From NCBI GenBank assembly GCA_963741385.1, contig CAVUHO010000004.1, forward strand, positions 72,118-136,117: a stretch of DNA of 64,000 nt, read 5' to 3'. Shown here in pieces: positions 62,906-64,000 of the stretch. Each line of letters begins with the position of its first letter. The first letter of the stretch is position 1. The translations under genes and the position numbers were made by a program. The stretch is from Sulfomarinibacter sp963741385. Its GTDB lineage: Bacteria; Acidobacteriota; Thermoanaerobaculia; Thermoanaerobaculales; Sulfomarinibacteraceae. Below the pieces are notes generated by a model. It saw only the letters and a list, made by a program, of their open reading frames with translations, searched no databases and had not been told where the DNA came from.

Positions 62906-63420
62906 TCAGCGGATACCGACTGCCCTGCGGACGTCGTCCATCAGCGGGGCGGCGGTCTGGCGGGCCGTGTCGGCACCGGCGCGCAGGATGCGCTCGACCT
63001 CGGCCGGGTCGCTGCGCAGTTCGTCGTAGCGGGCGCGGGCGTCACCGAAAGTCTGGAGGTAGTACTCGAACAGCCGCTTCTTCATGTCGCCGTAACCCAC
63101 CCCGCCCTCGGCGAAGGCGGTCTCGACCCAGGCGCGTTCATCGGGGTTCGGGGCGAAGATCTTGAGCAGGTGGTAGAGGGCGTTGTCTTCGGTCGGCTTG
63201 GGCGCCTCGACCGGGGTGGAGTCGGTGACGATGCCCATGATCTTTTTCCGGATCGGTTTTTCGGGTCCGAAGATCTCGATGGTGTTGTCGTACGACTTGC
63301 TCATCTTGCGGCCGTCGACGCCCGGCACGACGGCGACGTCGTCGAGGATCATGGGTTCGGGCAGGATAAAGACCCCGTCACCATAGGTCGCGTGGAACGA
63401 AGCCGCCACGTCACGAGTGC
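62906..63420 (-). pseudogene. trpS: C-terminal fragment of tryptophanyl-tRNA synthetase
   Basis: Only the last about 170 aa are present. It starts within the conserved TRDVAASFHATYGDG and goes on with FILPEPMILDDVAVVPGVDG, the KMSKS motif (GRKMSKSYDNTIEIF), VTDSTPVEAPK, LLKIFAPNPDERAWV and GYGDMKKRLFEYY. The Rossmann-fold half with HIGH is gone; in its place is the end of a ferredoxin gene. TrpS is essential, so either a full copy exists elsewhere, or the joint at about 63420 is an assembly chimera. Confidence 0.85.
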
Positions 63421-63665
63421 TGCGATCAGCCCGTCGTTGCCGATGGCCTCGATGTCGGGCAACTCCACCTGATGGCCTCTTCCACCAGGGCCGTCTCGTC
63501 GTCGTTCGCGGTCTGTCGTCGACGTAGGAGTAGCCTTCGTCCTCGTTGGCCGCGAAATTGTTCGGTGCGGTCGTCTCTGCAAACATCGCAGTCGATGCAG
63601 TTCGAGTCGACGTACCATTTTCCGGGTACGTTATCAGCAAGTTTGTCATCAGGGTCGGCCATCAT
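63421..63665 (-). pseudogene. Single-cluster [4Fe-4S] ferredoxin, frameshifted
   Basis: ATG 63665 has AAAAGGAGAA just upstream. The first 29 residues are in frame: MADPDDKLADNVPGKWYVDS, then CIDCDVC (C-x2-C-x2-C, three cluster ligands). A one-base slip follows. In the next frame come TAPNNFAANEDEGYSYVD, then another slip, QTANDDETALVEEAIRW, the fourth ligand CP, and after a third slip EAIGNDG. Three slips within 250 bp. The restored protein is about 80 aa, a normal low-potential electron carrier. The C-terminal end runs into the trpS fragment. Confidence 0.8.
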
Positions 63666-63703
63666 GTTCTCCTTTTCTGCGGGGTTCCCCGCGCATCCGC
63701 GGG

Positions 63704-63731
63704 ATGATACCACCCGCTATCCGGTTGTCAA
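63704..63731 (-). promoter_or_regulatory. Sigma-70-type promoter of the ferredoxin gene
   Basis: Minus strand TTGACA (63731-63726), 16 bp, TATCAT (63709-63704). The leader contains a GCGGGG-AA-CCCCGC hairpin (63692-63679) and then a good Shine-Dalgarno, so this gene has a classical leader. Confidence 0.7.
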
Positions 63732-63750
63732 ATCTCCGTTTTCGGCCGAT

Positions 63751-64000
63751 TCATCGAGGGGGAATCTCAAGAGGTCGCTCGGACACGCGCCGGATCCCGC
63801 CGACCGCGAACTGGTCCCGCCGCTCGACGGCCACTGGCACTGGATGTCGGTACCAGGGAAATGCAGGCGGCAGGATCGCCGTCGGATCGTCGGTGCGATT
63901 GTCGATCATCGTTCCGTAGACAGTCATGCCGACGACCGGCTGCGCGTTCGCCGACGCCCAGCTGACAAAAGTGATTTCAATGGTTGTGTCGTTCGGAACG
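63751..64000 (-). CDS. Partial gene of unknown function (3' end)
   Basis: An open frame enters from the right edge; 82 residues are visible, ending at TGA 63751. The visible part reads TIEITFVSWASANAQPVVGMTVYGTM, then DDPTAILPPAFPWYRHPVPVAV and RRVSERPLEIPPR. Composition is natural and beta-rich. I do not recognise the family. It is upstream of the ferredoxin promoter and runs in the same direction. Start and total length are beyond the window. Confidence 0.6.
   Translation of the reverse strand, partial: VPNDTTIEITFVSWASANAQPVVGMTVYGTMIDNRTDDPTAILPPAFPWYRHPVPVAVERRDQFAVGGIRRVSERPLEIPPR

Noticed and set aside
63704..63919. Plus-strand 71-codon frame at the right edge
   Set aside because: Arg/Ser-rich, no ribosome site, and opposite a natural-looking minus-strand frame and a good promoter.

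Overview
The window is GC-rich bacterial DNA with gene-dense, high-GC coding, many GTG starts and 4-base GTGA/ATGA overlaps between co-oriented genes. The gene mix (multi-domain glycosyltransferases, bactofilin, FG-GAP secreted protein ending in an FEDGFESG-type motif, NtrY-like kinase, stand-alone B2-type protease, abundant REP-like palindromes) is most like an Acidobacteriota genome, perhaps Thermoanaerobaculia. That placement is an inference from style; there is no rRNA in the window.

Layout. (1) 1-5.1 kb: eroded DNA holding a truncated lipoprotein-sulfatase (+) that abuts remnants of two multidomain glycosyltransferase genes (-). (2) 5.1-22.5 kb: a surface-polysaccharide locus. It has GT2, GT2-GT4 fusion and GT4 enzymes, small coiled-coil-like proteins between them, a GT-C-like membrane protein, an FG-GAP protein, a Wzm/Wzt-type ABC exporter pair, and a Wzx-like flippase. 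(3) 22.5-35 kb: a membrane-anchored protein of unknown function, two Dpp/Opp-type ATPases without permeases, a DedA-like protein, a Ycf46-like AAA ATPase coupled to an RluA-type pseudouridine synthase, Maf, a tandem pair of 97-aa proteins, an N-acetylmuramoyl-L-alanine amidase, a soluble histidine kinase and an M20 peptidase. (4) 35-47 kb: type IV pilin-like protein, tRNA-Gly(CCC), bactofilin, AI-2E-family transporter, an orphan lasso-type B2 protease divergent from an ABC exporter, ComEB, TrmB, a lipoprotein and a 1205-aa NtrY-like kinase. (5) 47-56.7 kb: secreted proteins and lipoproteins, a long U32 protein, HepT-MntA toxin-antitoxin, a TPR protein, an unknown family, a dense REP cluster, a secreted protein of 20-aa repeats, and a RES-Xre toxin-antitoxin. 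(6) 56.8-64 kb: MerR-VIT/VWA operon, a DUF4143 remnant, an AroD-AroE fusion, a ferredoxin joined to a 5'-truncated trpS, and large repeat arrays, ending in a partial gene.

Two window-wide patterns stand out. First, at least ten genes have a TANNNT -10 box only 6-9 nt before the start codon, which implies leaderless mRNAs. Other genes have good Shine-Dalgarno sites, so the two modes coexist. Second, frameshifts are confined to the two flanks (1-5 kb and 57-63.7 kb) and hit conserved genes such as aroDE, ferredoxin and the VIT/VWA gene, while 5.5-56.7 kb is almost entirely intact. This suggests uncorrected assembly indels or local decay in the flanks. At least four families of small repeats fill the intergenic gaps.
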